Below, piece by piece: positions 23,263 to 31,955 of a stretch of 64,000 nt of DNA. The notes beneath the pieces were generated by a model. That model searched no databases. It saw only the letters and a program-made list of their open reading frames with translations, and was not told the origin of the DNA. Position numbers and translations under genes: made by a program. Every line of letters begins with the position of its first letter. The first letter of the stretch is position 1. The stretch comes from Nostoc foliaceum FACHB-393. GTDB lineage: Bacteria > Cyanobacteriota > Cyanobacteriia > Cyanobacteriales > Nostocaceae. The stretch spans positions 1 through 64,000 of the forward strand of contig NZ_JACJTD010000018.1 of NCBI RefSeq assembly GCF_014698505.1. Direction: 5' to 3'.

Positions 23263-24675
23263 TTATTTATCTTTCAACAGTTTACCAGAACCATTATTAG
23301 TATTTTGCTTTCCAAGCTGTTGGCTAAAATAAAGACGATATAACTCACACATTGTGTGAGCTTGATTGCCATTTAATTGAACCAAACCCATGCTTTCTAG
23401 CTTGTAAGCAGCGATCGCATCTAACTCCACTTGTTCATCTGTTAAAATTACCTTTTGCATCGCGGACATTAATTCTGGTTCTTTTTGGAGCAAGCTCAAC
23501 AGTTCTCGTAAATGCTGACTGTAAATACCCACTGGTGTAGATGCTGTTTCTAGTAACACCTCTAATGTCATTTCTTCCTGATATAGATGATAAAGTGCAA
23601 GACTCACCAAATAGGGATGTCCTCCTACCATTGCTTGTAGGGGTACAAGGCGTTTTGCCCCTTCGGAGTCTGCTGCCCAATGCAGCCTGTAAGATAATGC
23701 TAAATTCTGTACCTGATTAAGAGTAAACGGTGGCAGCGTAATTGTTATCCCTACATTGAAAGGTGATTGGTTTAGCTTGAGTGGAATATAAATTTCTGTA
23801 GTATGAACTACTACCATCCGCAGTTTTTGCCAGATTTGATCCTGCTTTGCTTGTTCATGCCAAAATCGCAGCATTGGCAAAAAGTCTTGGGCAATATTGG
23901 GATGTTCAAAAACTCGATGGACTTCATTTAAAGCCAAAACTAAAGGACTATGATCAATGTATTGCAGCACATATGCTTCAAAATATATTTTGCAGCTTAC
24001 CTTGCTGCCCATTTCCGTATCCCAAAAATCATCGAGACAAGGAAGGAGATTTAATTGCCTGCTGACATTGATACAAAACCAACGTAAAAATTTATCAAGA
24101 GAAGCAAAAACATCTTGGTCAGCTTCTTGAAAATCCAAATAGACAATTTGATAACCTTGCTCTCTAGCATAAGCAATCATCCGGTTGAGCAGTGAACTTT
24201 TTCCTGTCTTTCTAGGTGCTTTGATCCGGATTAAGCAACCAGGGTGTAAAATCTCGTTACAAACAAGTTCTTCCAGAGGAGGGCGATTGATGTAAAGAGG
24301 AGAACCCAGTGGTACAGGGCCGCTAGGAAATTCAATCTTGCTTGCTGAAAACAAGTCTGAAGAAACCATTTCTAAGCTAGATTGTTCACCCAACTTTTGA
24401 TGGCTGTGATTTTCCTGATCGCTCATCTTGTCTTGCAGGTATTTATTCAAGGCTAAATGCAGATTTTTTTTCGTTATTTTTTTTCCAAGTGCAACGGAGA
24501 GGTCTTGCCACAACTCAGAGCCAACTTCCTTGATGTAATTGTTGCGATAGCCTGATACCTCTGCCATTTCATCGTAAGTTTTGCCCAACCACGATTGAGA
24601 GAGCACAAACCACTGAATGGAAGCAAGAGGCTTATCTTGCAGAATTCTTTCTACTGCTTGCAAAATATCGTCCAC
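23263..24675 (-). CDS. vMAP-type HTH plus AAA-like NTPase
   Basis: This 470-residue protein has an N-terminal helical domain of about 85 residues (QAVERILQDKPLASIQWFVL...TYDEMAEVSGYRNNYIKEVG...LGKKITKKNLHLAL). It resembles the N-terminal domain of the vWA-MoxR-associated protein group. An AAA_35-type domain follows at about 120-420, with P-loop KAPRKTGKSS (about 151-160). The position of Walker B reads LVLALNEVH, where the usual Asp is Asn, which may reduce hydrolysis. It is upstream of the second NTPase gene in the same direction. The group is linked to signalling or conflict systems, but here no effector gene is adjacent. Confidence 0.75.
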   Translation of the reverse strand: MDDILQAVERILQDKPLASIQWFVLSQSWLGKTYDEMAEVSGYRNNYIKEVGSELWQDLSVALGKKITKKNLHLALNKYLQDKMSDQENHSHQKLGEQSSLEMVSSDLFSASKIEFPSGPVPLGSPLYINRPPLEELVCNEILHPGCLIRIKAPRKTGKSSLLNRMIAYAREQGYQIVYLDFQEADQDVFASLDKFLRWFCINVSRQLNLLPCLDDFWDTEMGSKVSCKIYFEAYVLQYIDHSPLVLALNEVHRVFEHPNIAQDFLPMLRFWHEQAKQDQIWQKLRMVVVHTTEIYIPLKLNQSPFNVGITITLPPFTLNQVQNLALSYRLHWAADSEGAKRLVPLQAMVGGHPYLVSLALYHLYQEEMTLEVLLETASTPVGIYSQHLRELLSLLQKEPELMSAMQKVILTDEQVELDAIAAYKLESMGLVQLNGNQAHTMCELYRLYFSQQLGKQNTNNGSGKLLKDK

Positions 24676-24828
24676 GGATATTAAAAGTTAAACAGTTACT
24701 AGATGTATTTATTTACTTTGGTATAGTAATAATATACAACTGAATAAATATTTAAAAAAAGAAAATTAAATACCTACGGATACACTGTTTGACATCCAAT
24801 TAATCTTTGAACAAAAAAAAATTATTAG
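24676..24828. other. AT-rich region upstream of the NTPase pair
   Basis: This region holds no gene. A near -10 stretch TATAGT lies about 45 bp upstream of 24675. It is probably the promoter region of the leftward NTPase genes. Confidence 0.3.
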
Positions 24829-24987
24829 TGTGGCGCAGTTTACTTCTCCTTCTTGGGTGCTAACACCCTCAAAGCAAATCAGATTCGCCTGTTAGGCAAT
24901 AACGCTTTTGGCTTTGAGGATTTAGCAAATGGCGGTGATAAAGATTACAACGATTTGATTGATCGAGTTAATTTGAGTATCGCCTAG
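24829..24987 (+). pseudogene. C-terminal relic of a DUF4114-domain protein
   Basis: A frame of 52 codons ends at TAG 24985-24987 and reads VYFSFLGANTLKANQIRLLG then NNAFGFEDLANGGDKDYND. 'FGFEDL--GGD-DYND' is the signature end of DUF4114, a Ca-binding-type domain found at the C-terminus of large exported cyanobacterial proteins. An in-frame TAG precedes the frame at 24826-24828 and no start exists, so only the tail of a once larger gene remains. A hairpin with a T-run follows at 25124, which may be its old terminator. Confidence 0.7.
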
Positions 24988-25123
24988 TCTGAAGTTCCCA
25001 CGGATAGATTTAGTAATAGAGCCTGTAAACTTTACTGAGCATTTTAGAAAGTCAAAGCCATAAGAATCTATTCTCAATCTGGGAATAATAGCTTTGTAGA
25101 TTACCGCTATTTCAAAAAAATTA

Positions 25124-25154
25124 ACCCTCAGCTTACCACTGGGGGCTTTTTTTG
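25124..25154 (+). terminator. Terminator-like hairpin after the DUF4114 relic
   Basis: CCCTCAG (25125-25131) pairs with CTGGGGG (25139-25145, one G-T pair), with seven T residues after. The plus-strand orientation matches the DUF4114 relic. Confidence 0.6.
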
Positions 25155-25242
25155 TTTGGCAAAATGGCATATCTCTAAATTAGACGGTTGCTATGGTATT
25201 TGAGTAGGATACATTCCATGCGAAAAAGTACTGACTTGGATT

Positions 25243-25270
25243 ACCCTTGGCTAACTACCAAGGGTTTTTA
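25243..25270 (+). terminator. Rho-independent terminator hairpin
   Basis: ACCCTTGG (25243-25250) pairs perfectly with CCAAGGGT (25258-25265) around a 7-base loop, followed by TTTT. It acts on plus-strand transcription, but no intact gene lies directly before it; it may belong to a lost gene. Confidence 0.6.
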
Positions 25271-25445
25271 TTGGAACTTCTACTGTGATTTTGCACCATT
25301 CTTAATAACCGTAATGTTGGCAGCTTTGTATGAGTAATGATTTTAGAATTCCCTGCTTAATAAGGGATAGCGATTTTTATTCAACTACGGAAGTGTCAAT
25401 ATAGGCTTATATCGGAGTGAAAAAATCAAGTGCAAGAAATTAACG
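25271..25445. other. Upstream region of the DUF2237 gene
   Basis: AT-rich DNA with no gene. It probably contains the promoter of the gene at 25446. Confidence 0.35.
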
Positions 25446-25817
25446 ATGACAGAAGCTAAAAACGTAATTGGTGGAAACCTAGAGGTCTGCTGCACTTCTC
25501 CCATGACTGGATTTTACCGCGACGGTTTTTGTCGCACAGGTGGTCAGGATTTCGGGTCGCATGTCGTATGTGCCGAAGTGACATTAGAATTCCTGGAGTT
25601 CACCAAATCGCGGGGGAACGACCTGAGCAGACCTGTTCCTGATTTTAATTTTCCTGGACTGAAGCCTGGCGATCGCTGGTGTTTGTGTGCTTCTCGCTGG
25701 CAAGAAGCTCTCGATGCTGGTGTTGCTCCACCGGTTATTCTCTCTGCAACCCATGCTAGAGCTTTGGAAGTGGTTTCGCTAGACGATCTGAAAAAACATG
25801 CCCTAACTTGTTCTTGA
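25446..25817 (+). CDS. DUF2237-family protein
   Basis: This 123-residue protein matches the DUF2237 family along its whole length. Visible landmarks are KNVIGGNLEVCCTSPMTGFYRDGFC (about 5-29), VVCAEVTLEFLEFTKSRGNDLSRP (about 40-63), PGLKPGDRWCLCASRWQEAL (about 70-89) and ATHARALEVVSLDDLKKHA (about 101-119). Seven cysteines are conserved in the family (CCTSP and WCLCA pairs), which suggests metal or redox use, but no function is established. The length is normal for the family. It converges with the histidine kinase gene. Confidence 0.85.
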   Translation: MTEAKNVIGGNLEVCCTSPMTGFYRDGFCRTGGQDFGSHVVCAEVTLEFLEFTKSRGNDLSRPVPDFNFPGLKPGDRWCLCASRWQEALDAGVAPPVILSATHARALEVVSLDDLKKHALTCS

Positions 25818-25879
25818 TTGGGCATTGGGCATGGAGCATTGGTTTTTTCTCCTCTGCTCCTCTGCTCCCCAGTTCAAAA

Positions 25880-27925
25880 TCAACTCACTGGAACTTCCAG
25901 AGGTAATTTTAATACATTGACAACCATAGCAATTAATTTAGTGGGGTCAATTGGCTTAGATAAATGTTGCTGAAACCCTGCTGAAAGGGCTTCTAAGCGG
26001 TCTTCTTCTCGCGTGTACGCTGTTAAAGCGATCGCTGGGATACATCCGCCTTTTTCTGGTTCTAAAGAGCGCAGTTTCCGAATCAGCGTATAACCATCTT
26101 GCTCTGACATGCCGATGTCGCTAATCAGGATATCTGGTTTGGCTTGTTCAAGTACTGCCAACGCTTCATCAACTGATGCTACCGCAGTGGCAAATGCCCC
26201 ATACTCTTCAAACATAAAACTGAGAAAGTTACGGGTATCTGCTTCATCATCTACAACTAAAACTCTTAATCCAGCAAGGGGCGTTGATGCCACAGAAGAA
26301 GAAATTTCTCCTGTGGCTTCTCTACTCGCCCTGCTAGCCCTATTGTCTTGTAGCAGTGGCAGTCTCACAGTAAAGGTTGCTCCTTCTCCTGTGCCTGGAC
26401 TTTGGGCAAAGATTGTCCCCTTGTGCAGTTCCACTAGATGACGGACGATCGCTAGTCCTAGTCCTAGTCCATTGTGCGATCGCGTTGTGGTGCTGTCTGC
26501 TTGCCGGAAACGCTCAAATACTTTGGGCAAAAACTCGGAACTGATGCCAATCCCGGTATCAATAACTTGAATTTGGGCGTATTTGTAAGTTGTTTGTTGT
26601 TCTTCACCACAGACTATTGACAGATTCACTTCTACCCTGCCACCCTTAGGGGTAAATTTAATGGCATTAGTTAGCAGGTTCCAGACAACTTGCTGTAACC
26701 GGGCTGGATCGCCATAAACTGACCCTACCGAAGTATCCAGAACAGTATTTAACTTAATATCTTTTGGTTCTGCTAGGGGACGCACTGCCTCTAAGGCTGC
26801 CTCCATCACCGTGATCAGATTTACCGCAGATACATTTAACCGCAACTGACCACGGATAATCCGAGATACGTCTAAAATATCCTCAATTAGTTGCATCTGT
26901 GATGTAGCGTTGCGTTCAATCGCTTCCAGGGCGCGGGAAGTAGCTTTGTCGTCAAGTTTCTTAGAGCGGAGGATTTTTGACCAGCCCAGCATGGAGGTTA
27001 AGGGTGTGCGGAGTTCGTGGGAGAGAACGGCGAGAAACTCATCTTTCATCCGATTTGCTGCTTCTGCTTCCTGTCTTGCGGTCTGCTCTCGAATGATTTG
27101 AGCGCGGACTTCTTCTGCTTGCTTGCGTTCAGTAATATCTTCGAGGGTGCCTACATATCCCAGCAGTTCTCCTTGACCGGAAAGCATAGGTGATGAGCGA
27201 ACCTGAACCCAACGGATGATACCGTGAGCAGTTTGAAAGCGAAACTCTTCAGAGTAGTCACGACCTTCACGAATGTAGTTAGACCAACTGGAAACTGCTC
27301 GTTCTCTATCTTCTGGATGAACAGATTCTAGCCATCCCTTTTCTAAACTCTCTGTCGCTTTCAAGCCACAAATTGCCTGATAGCGCGGATTAGTATATCT
27401 ACATCCACCTTCAGTATCAATTTCAAAAATACCAACGGGTGAACAGGTACTTAGCGATCGGAATCGTTCTTCACTTTGCCTGAGTTCGGCATTGACAGCT
27501 ACCAGCTGCGCTGCTTGTTGCTTGACGGCTTCTGTTTTCTTAAATAGTTCTACGAATACAGTAACTTTAGAAGTCAAAATATTCGGGTCTAATGGCTTGA
27601 GTAAATAATCAACAGCACCTAAGGCATAGCCTTTAAACAGCATTTGGTCGCTGGTGCTAAAGGCAGTAAGAAAAATAATTGGAGTGTGACGCGATCGCCC
27701 CCGATTGCGAATCAAGGTTGCAGTTTCAAACCCATCCATCCCTGGCATTTGCACATCCAGCAAAATTACTGCAAAGTCCTGATGTAGCAGACACCTCAAA
27801 GCTTCTTCCCCAGAGGTAGCTCTCACCAGATTCTCTCCCAGTTTTTCCAGGATTGCTTCTAGTGCTAGCAAATTTTCTAGTTTGTCATCCACTAGGAGGA
27901 TGTTTACTTTGGGTTCCATCTGCAT
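25880..27925 (-). CDS. Hybrid histidine kinase with two receiver domains
   Basis: The start at ATG 27925 (MQMEPKVNILLVDD) gives 681 residues. An upstream TTG start would overlap the cheB stop, so this one is preferred. Domains in order: receiver (about 7-125, phospho-Asp in VILLDVQMPGMDG), short coiled coil, PAS (about 150-275, ITERKQAEE at its end), HisKA (His in LSHELRTPL, about 300), HATPase (NAIKFTP, DTGIGI, GLGLGLAIV) and a second receiver (phospho-Asp in ILISDIGMSEQDG, conserved Lys in HLSKP) at the end. It is soluble, with no membrane segment. It follows the cheB gene by about 16 bp, so the two are cotranscribed and probably act in one signalling route. Confidence 0.9.
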   Translation of the reverse strand: MQMEPKVNILLVDDKLENLLALEAILEKLGENLVRATSGEEALRCLLHQDFAVILLDVQMPGMDGFETATLIRNRGRSRHTPIIFLTAFSTSDQMLFKGYALGAVDYLLKPLDPNILTSKVTVFVELFKKTEAVKQQAAQLVAVNAELRQSEERFRSLSTCSPVGIFEIDTEGGCRYTNPRYQAICGLKATESLEKGWLESVHPEDRERAVSSWSNYIREGRDYSEEFRFQTAHGIIRWVQVRSSPMLSGQGELLGYVGTLEDITERKQAEEVRAQIIREQTARQEAEAANRMKDEFLAVLSHELRTPLTSMLGWSKILRSKKLDDKATSRALEAIERNATSQMQLIEDILDVSRIIRGQLRLNVSAVNLITVMEAALEAVRPLAEPKDIKLNTVLDTSVGSVYGDPARLQQVVWNLLTNAIKFTPKGGRVEVNLSIVCGEEQQTTYKYAQIQVIDTGIGISSEFLPKVFERFRQADSTTTRSHNGLGLGLAIVRHLVELHKGTIFAQSPGTGEGATFTVRLPLLQDNRASRASREATGEISSSVASTPLAGLRVLVVDDEADTRNFLSFMFEEYGAFATAVASVDEALAVLEQAKPDILISDIGMSEQDGYTLIRKLRSLEPEKGGCIPAIALTAYTREEDRLEALSAGFQQHLSKPIDPTKLIAMVVNVLKLPLEVPVS

Positions 27926-27941
27926 GGGTTTATTTCCGTGA

Positions 27942-28517
27942 TTAATGACAAAGCTTGACCATTTGGGAAGCAATGTTTGAGAGTGTCAAAATCCAGTCTA
28001 CTGCAACAGCAGAAATTGCTGCCTCTGGCATAATATCGCTCTCGGCTGTAGCAGGTTCCTGCACAATAGTCAGTCCTCCCCGCGCTTTTATTTTCTTAAG
28101 ACCTTGCATACCATCTTGATTTGCTCCTGTCAATATTACACCAATAACTTGCTCAGTGTAGACATCAGCTGCCGACTCAAACAGCACATCGATAGATGGT
28201 CTGGCATAGGAAACAGGTTCATCAGTCGAAAGAGCAAAGTAACCTAGTTCAACTAGCAAGTGATAATCTGCTGGAGCTAAGTAGATATGTCCTGATAATA
28301 TTTCGTCTTTATCTTCCACTTCTCGAATCGGCAATAAAGTGGATTCTTGTAATAACTCCTGGAGTGTGTTGTTAGACTCCTTGTGACGGTGTTGCACGAT
28401 CGCGATCGGCACTAAGAAGTCTGCTGGTAAGTTCCCCAGGATAATTTTTAATGCTGATAATCCGCCCAGAGAAGTACCAATTACCACAATTTTAAACGGC
28501 ACTTGTTTAGTCCTCAC
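27942..28517 (-). CDS. cheB: CheB-type methylesterase, stand-alone
   Basis: This 191-residue protein carries the CheB catalytic domain. The catalytic triad is visible: Ser in GTSLGGLSAL (about 14), His in IVQHRHK (about 43) and Asp in ILTGANQDGMQG (about 139). CheB proteins normally have an N-terminal receiver domain, which is missing here. In cyanobacteria such receiverless CheB proteins sit beside hybrid kinases, as here, and probably act on a methylated sensor or on the partner kinase. The start is GTG at 28517; a second GTG five codons later, with GAGG 11 bases before it, is also possible. Confidence 0.85.
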   Translation of the reverse strand: MRTKQVPFKIVVIGTSLGGLSALKIILGNLPADFLVPIAIVQHRHKESNNTLQELLQESTLLPIREVEDKDEILSGHIYLAPADYHLLVELGYFALSTDEPVSYARPSIDVLFESAADVYTEQVIGVILTGANQDGMQGLKKIKARGGLTIVQEPATAESDIMPEAAISAVAVDWILTLSNIASQMVKLCH

Positions 28518-28744
28518 ACCTGTATGTGGGTTTCAACCTTGATGGCTCATAAAATCCTTTCAGCATTCTCCAGTTCCACCACAGCTACTAACTTACCTTG
28601 ATTTGCTTCTATACCAACTATTGAAGATTATCAGTAAACCAAAAAGTTTTTCCCAAAGAGCGATCGCTAATCAAGCTCACGTAGTTTAAAGTGCTATATA
28701 CTACTTGAATTATATTAATGCTTATATTGCTTTAAAAAATGAAA
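28518..28744. other. Region upstream of cheB
   Basis: AT-rich DNA with a HIP1-like site at 28661 and no gene. It should contain the cheB promoter. Confidence 0.3.
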
Positions 28745-28984
28745 TCATGAAAGTAGTATGTAGCATATTGGTTGTTTACGTCTACCAAAACGTTGGGTCA
28801 AATCATGTTGATTCAGTTCAAAATTCGGTTCATCAATTCTCAGTATTGCAATCTTGCGAAGTAAATCATACAAAGGCTCAATCAAACTTTTGGATCTCTG
28901 TTCCAAATAAGAAATTGCACTATCAATTTGAGTAAAATTTAATCGACGGCTTTCTAGCAAAAATTTTTCTTCCCAGTCGTCCAC
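28745..28984 (-). pseudogene. Fragment of an unidentified gene, possibly part of a transposon relic
   Basis: A 79-codon frame reads DDWEEKFLLESRRLNFTQID then SAISYLEQRSKSLIEPLYDL. It can be extended upstream in frame by YEFPNLTKEEIIEVV before a stop, with no ATG. The composition looks like a real helical protein rather than a chance frame. It lies just beyond the TniA/TnsB-like fragment at 29110-29502, so it may be another piece of the same lost element. I do not recognise the family. Confidence 0.35.
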
Positions 28985-29109
28985 AACCTCAATTATTTCT
29001 TCTTTAGTTAAATTAGGAAACTCGTATGACTATAAAAATGAGTCATGAACGCGCACGTATGGAAGACTCTTCCGTTCAAGAATATTATCGCCTAGATAGT
29101 AAGTTCCAA

Positions 29110-29502
29110 CTAAGATAACGGGGATTTGCATTTAAAAACATTAATTAGCTCATTAAAGGCTTCCAACGCTAAGTAGTCGGCATTACCAAATTGTCCCTTA
29201 TCCTTACGCCCAACACCTAGAGCCGCAACCCCTACCTGTTCAACTTTTCCCACCATGCGTTTAATAGTTCGAGTGCTTTTACCCAGAGCTTTCGCTACAT
29301 CTGCGATCGCATCCCTGCAAGCATTTTTATTTGATGCTTGCACAATGGCATCAATGACATCGACTTTTTGCTGAAACTTTGGCGAATCATCATTAAACAG
29401 TAGATAAGACTTTCCCTCTACCTGCTCTCCACCCTGCTCCGTAGCAAGAACTTCCTCACGTTCGGAGAGATTAGCGCCTTGACTCAAAGAACGCGTAGAC
29501 AT
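29110..29502 (-). pseudogene. N-terminal fragment of a TniA/TnsB-like transposase
   Basis: The frame of 130 codons begins MSTRSLSQGANLSEREEVLA. Residues 45-105 (KVDVIDAIVQASN...AIADVAKALGKSTRTIKRMVGKVEQVGVAALGVGRKDKGQF) match the first DNA-binding domain of Mu/TniA/TnsB-type DDE transposases, including the helix-turn-helix KSTRTIKRMV and the 'GR-DKGQ' that precedes the next domain. Those proteins have 500-700 residues. Here the match stops after GQF and 25 unrelated residues follow, so the catalytic part is lost. The gene begins close to a repeated GGACA motif at 29634-29656 that could be the element's end. Confidence 0.65.
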
Positions 29503-29633
29503 ACATTTGACCCGTCTTCCAAGAAAAATGACATTATTTACTTTAAAAGTGGCGAGAGAATAATTAAAGGTAAAATATGGCTCAAATACTTTTTTAGTAA
29601 GGCTTTTGGCTTATTAGAAAGCTATTGAAAAAT

Positions 29634-29656
29634 GGACAATAATTCTTTAATGGACA
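29634..29656. repeat. Possible end of the lost TniA-type element
   Basis: The motif ATGGACA occurs at 29632-29638 and 29650-29656. Read in reverse from 29656 this gives TGTCCATTAAAGAAT and then TGTCCATTTTTC. Tn7-like and TniA-type ends begin TGT and carry short repeated sites near the transposase gene, whose start is 130 bp to the left. It is suggestive but unproven. Confidence 0.3.
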
Positions 29657-29683
29657 CCATTTTTACTTAAAGAAAAATCCAAA

Positions 29684-29711
29684 AAAAGGAGCCTGAGTCA
29701 GGCTCCTTAAT
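29684..29711 (-). terminator. Terminator of the rplK-rplA-rplJ-rplL operon
   Basis: AAGGAGCCTGA (29687-29697) and TCAGGCTCCTT (29698-29708) form an 11 bp perfect stem. In the minus orientation the stem is followed by TTTTT. It lies 27 bp after the rplL stop. Confidence 0.9.
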
Positions 29712-29735
29712 CAAAAACTGGTAATAGAATTGTGA

Positions 29736-30128
29736 CTACTTGATAGTCACCTTACCGCCAGCTTCTTCGATGCGCTTCTTGGCATCTTCAGCAGCATCTT
29801 TAGCAATACCTTCTTTAACTGCCTTGGGCGCAGCTTCCACCATGTCTTTCGCTTCTTTCAGACCCAAACCGGTCAATTCCCGGACAATCTTCAGTACGGC
29901 AATCTTCTTATCAGCTGGGACTGATTCGAGAATCACTTCAAACTCGGTTTGCTCAACAGCTTCTTCAGCCGGAGCAGCACCACCAGCGCCAGGCATCATC
30001 ATCATACCGCCAACTGGTGCAGCAGCACTCACGCCAAAAGCCTCTTCGATTTGCTTGACTAACTCAGAAGCTTCCAGCAAAGACAGGCCTTTTAGTTGTT
30101 CTAAAATTTGATCGGTTGCAGCAGACAT
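29736..30128 (-). CDS. rplL: 50S ribosomal protein L7/L12
   Basis: This is the 130-residue stalk protein that recruits translation factors. The N-terminal dimerisation helices ([33 protein letters not shown]) are followed by an Ala/Gly/Met-rich hinge (about 37-58) and the C-terminal factor-binding domain ([37 protein letters not shown]). All parts have normal length. It follows rplJ by 80 bp and is the last gene of the operon before a strong terminator. Confidence 0.98.
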   Translation of the reverse strand: MSAATDQILEQLKGLSLLEASELVKQIEEAFGVSAAAPVGGMMMMPGAGGAAPAEEAVEQTEFEVILESVPADKKIAVLKIVRELTGLGLKEAKDMVEAAPKAVKEGIAKDAAEDAKKRIEEAGGKVTIK

Positions 30129-30208
30129 TGATATAACTCCTGTAATTTTGATTATTTATTTAGTCATTAGTCATTAGCTTTTGACTTTTGACTGATGAAC
30201 CACGAAGT

Positions 30209-30823
30209 CTATTCAGCAGCAGCTTCAGTGCTGCTATCGCCTTCAGTAGCTGTTTCAGTGCTGCTATCTTGTACAGCAGCAGTTTCGGTGCTACCACCAC
30301 TTTGGTCTTGGTCGGCGACAGCCTGCAAAGCACGCGCCAGTGAACCAGGAACTTCGTTGATACCCACAGCAATCTTGGTAGCCAAGGCGTTGATAGCTCC
30401 AGCAATTTGTGCGATGAGTTGTTCCTTAGATGGCAAGTCTCCTAGTACCTTGACATCAGGTTCTTTGAGTAGGCGACCTTCCAGTACACCACCACGAAGT
30501 TCTGTCTTCTTGGTGACTTTTTGGAATTCTTGGTATGCCTTAATTGCCGATGAAAAATCTTCTTTTACCAGCAAAAATGCGGAAGAACCGTTGAGCAATT
30601 CCGACATAGGCTGCCATTTTTCATCATCTTTAATGGCAATGCCCATTAGGGTGTTCTTCGTCACCTTACAAACAGTACCACTGGGACGCAGCCGCCGCCG
30701 TAAGTCGCTAATTTCAGCAACAGTTAGTCCCTGATACTCTATTACCAGTGCCAGAGTTGACTCACTCAAAGTTTCTTTGAGGTCAGCTACTATCTCTTTT
30801 TTATTTTCTAGTGTTCTACCCAT
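30209..30823 (-). CDS. rplJ: 50S ribosomal protein L10 with an acidic C-terminal tail
   Basis: L10 anchors L7/L12 dimers to the ribosome and autoregulates its operon by binding its own leader. The core (about 1-170) is typical: [20 protein letters not shown], the [18 protein letters not shown] segment and the L7/L12-binding helix [15 protein letters not shown]. It is then extended by about 35 residues of repeated STETA-type motifs ([20 protein letters not shown], then STEAAAE) encoded by related DNA repeats (about 30212-30300). Bacterial L10 usually ends near 165-175. The leader upstream of the gene carries an L10-type hairpin. Confidence 0.97.
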   Translation of the reverse strand: MGRTLENKKEIVADLKETLSESTLALVIEYQGLTVAEISDLRRRLRPSGTVCKVTKNTLMGIAIKDDEKWQPMSELLNGSSAFLLVKEDFSSAIKAYQEFQKVTKKTELRGGVLEGRLLKEPDVKVLGDLPSKEQLIAQIAGAINALATKIAVGINEVPGSLARALQAVADQDQSGGSTETAAVQDSSTETATEGDSSTEAAAE

Positions 30824-30839
30824 TCCAATCTCACCTCCT

Positions 30840-31010
30840 TAAAATAATCGGTGAAGTGCCCTACTTGTAAGTTTTTTCTAAACCTGAACCCAAACAACAA
30901 ACCCCAGCTAATCTAGCCGGGGTCGAGTATTAAGACTCTTGACGCCATAGTTATCACACCTTTATGGGTGGTAATTCTGACTATTAGAGTTTTAACCTCG
31001 GCAGGATATT
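30840..31010 (-). promoter_or_regulatory. L10 leader (r-protein autoregulation region)
   Basis: The 302 bp gap between rplA and rplJ is longer than elsewhere in the operon. In the minus strand it holds a hairpin CCCCGGCTAGATTAGCTGGGG (30902-30922) next to the rplJ start and other stems, in the position where the L10 leader RNA lies in most bacteria. The end of the gap near rplA carries short tandem repeats (31065-31125). Confidence 0.6.
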
Positions 31011-31125
31011 TAAGCTATTAGCACCTGCTGTCTCCGGCTTTGCCTATTTAATTGAAAGTTAGGAGTGAGTAGTTAGGAGTTAGAAGTTTTATTCTTAACT
31101 CATAACTTATAACTCATAACTCTTA

Positions 31126-31839
31126 TTAACCTGCTTCGCTCAGTTTTAAATCTCGTAGGGCGCTGATATCAACTTTAATCGATGGGCCCATTGTGGCTGA
31201 CACATAAAATGTGCGCCAATAACGACCTTTAGCTCCTGAAGGACGGTTACGGTCAATAGTTTCCTGCAATGCCTTCAGGTTGACTAACAAATCTTCAGGC
31301 GAGAAGGTTGTCTTACCAAACATAACATGGACAATACCAGTTCGGTCGGCTCGGAATTCTAATTTACCAGCTTTGAATTCTGCGATCGCACTTCCTAAAT
31401 CAAATGTTACGGTTCCACCTTTGGGCGATGGCATTAAACCACGTGGCCCAAGCAACTTACCCAGCTTTGCTACCTGTGGCATCACATCGGGTGTGGCAAT
31501 CAGCTTGTCAAAATCCATTCTACCTTTTTGGATTTCGTCAATCAGTTCTTCTGAACCGACTATATCAGCACCAGCGTTGCTTGCTTCGTTTACCTTTTCG
31601 CCTCTAGCAATCACCGCCACCCGGACGATTTGTCCTGTACCTTTGGGCAGTGCTACCGTTGTCCGCAACTGTTGGTCTGTATACTTAGGGTCAATTCCCA
31701 ACCGGATATGCGCTTCCGCAGCTTCAACAAATTTAGCTGTTGCTGTGTCTTTGAGAAGGGCTAAAGCCTCTAAAGGATGATAGTCCTTATCTTCTACTTT
31801 TGCTTGCAGTCCTTGCAAACGACGCGATATTTTTGGCAT
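31126..31839 (-). CDS. rplA: 50S ribosomal protein L1
   Basis: This 237-residue protein binds 23S rRNA at the E-site stalk. The family features are the N-terminal [35 protein letters not shown], the middle domain [26 protein letters not shown] (about 140-166) and the C-terminal [17 protein letters not shown]. Length and motifs are normal. It lies 116 bp after rplK on the same transcript and is separated from rplJ by the L10 leader. Confidence 0.97.
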   Translation of the reverse strand: MPKISRRLQGLQAKVEDKDYHPLEALALLKDTATAKFVEAAEAHIRLGIDPKYTDQQLRTTVALPKGTGQIVRVAVIARGEKVNEASNAGADIVGSEELIDEIQKGRMDFDKLIATPDVMPQVAKLGKLLGPRGLMPSPKGGTVTFDLGSAIAEFKAGKLEFRADRTGIVHVMFGKTTFSPEDLLVNLKALQETIDRNRPSGAKGRYWRTFYVSATMGPSIKVDISALRDLKLSEAG

Positions 31840-31955
31840 TTTGTTCTCCTGGGGTAATTCCGAAGCCTCGCCTCTCCCCCGATAATTTTTAGTTATCAGT
31901 CTTTTGCCATTTGTCCTTTGTCGCTAGTTTTTTACTAATGACCAATGACCAATGA

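Noticed and set aside
24922..25170. 82-codon minus-strand frame
   Set aside because: It overlaps the DUF4114 relic and a terminator on the other strand and has no motif.
29026..29118. 30-codon plus-strand frame MTIKMSHERARMED
   Set aside because: Too short and with no partner; probably chance within a decayed region.
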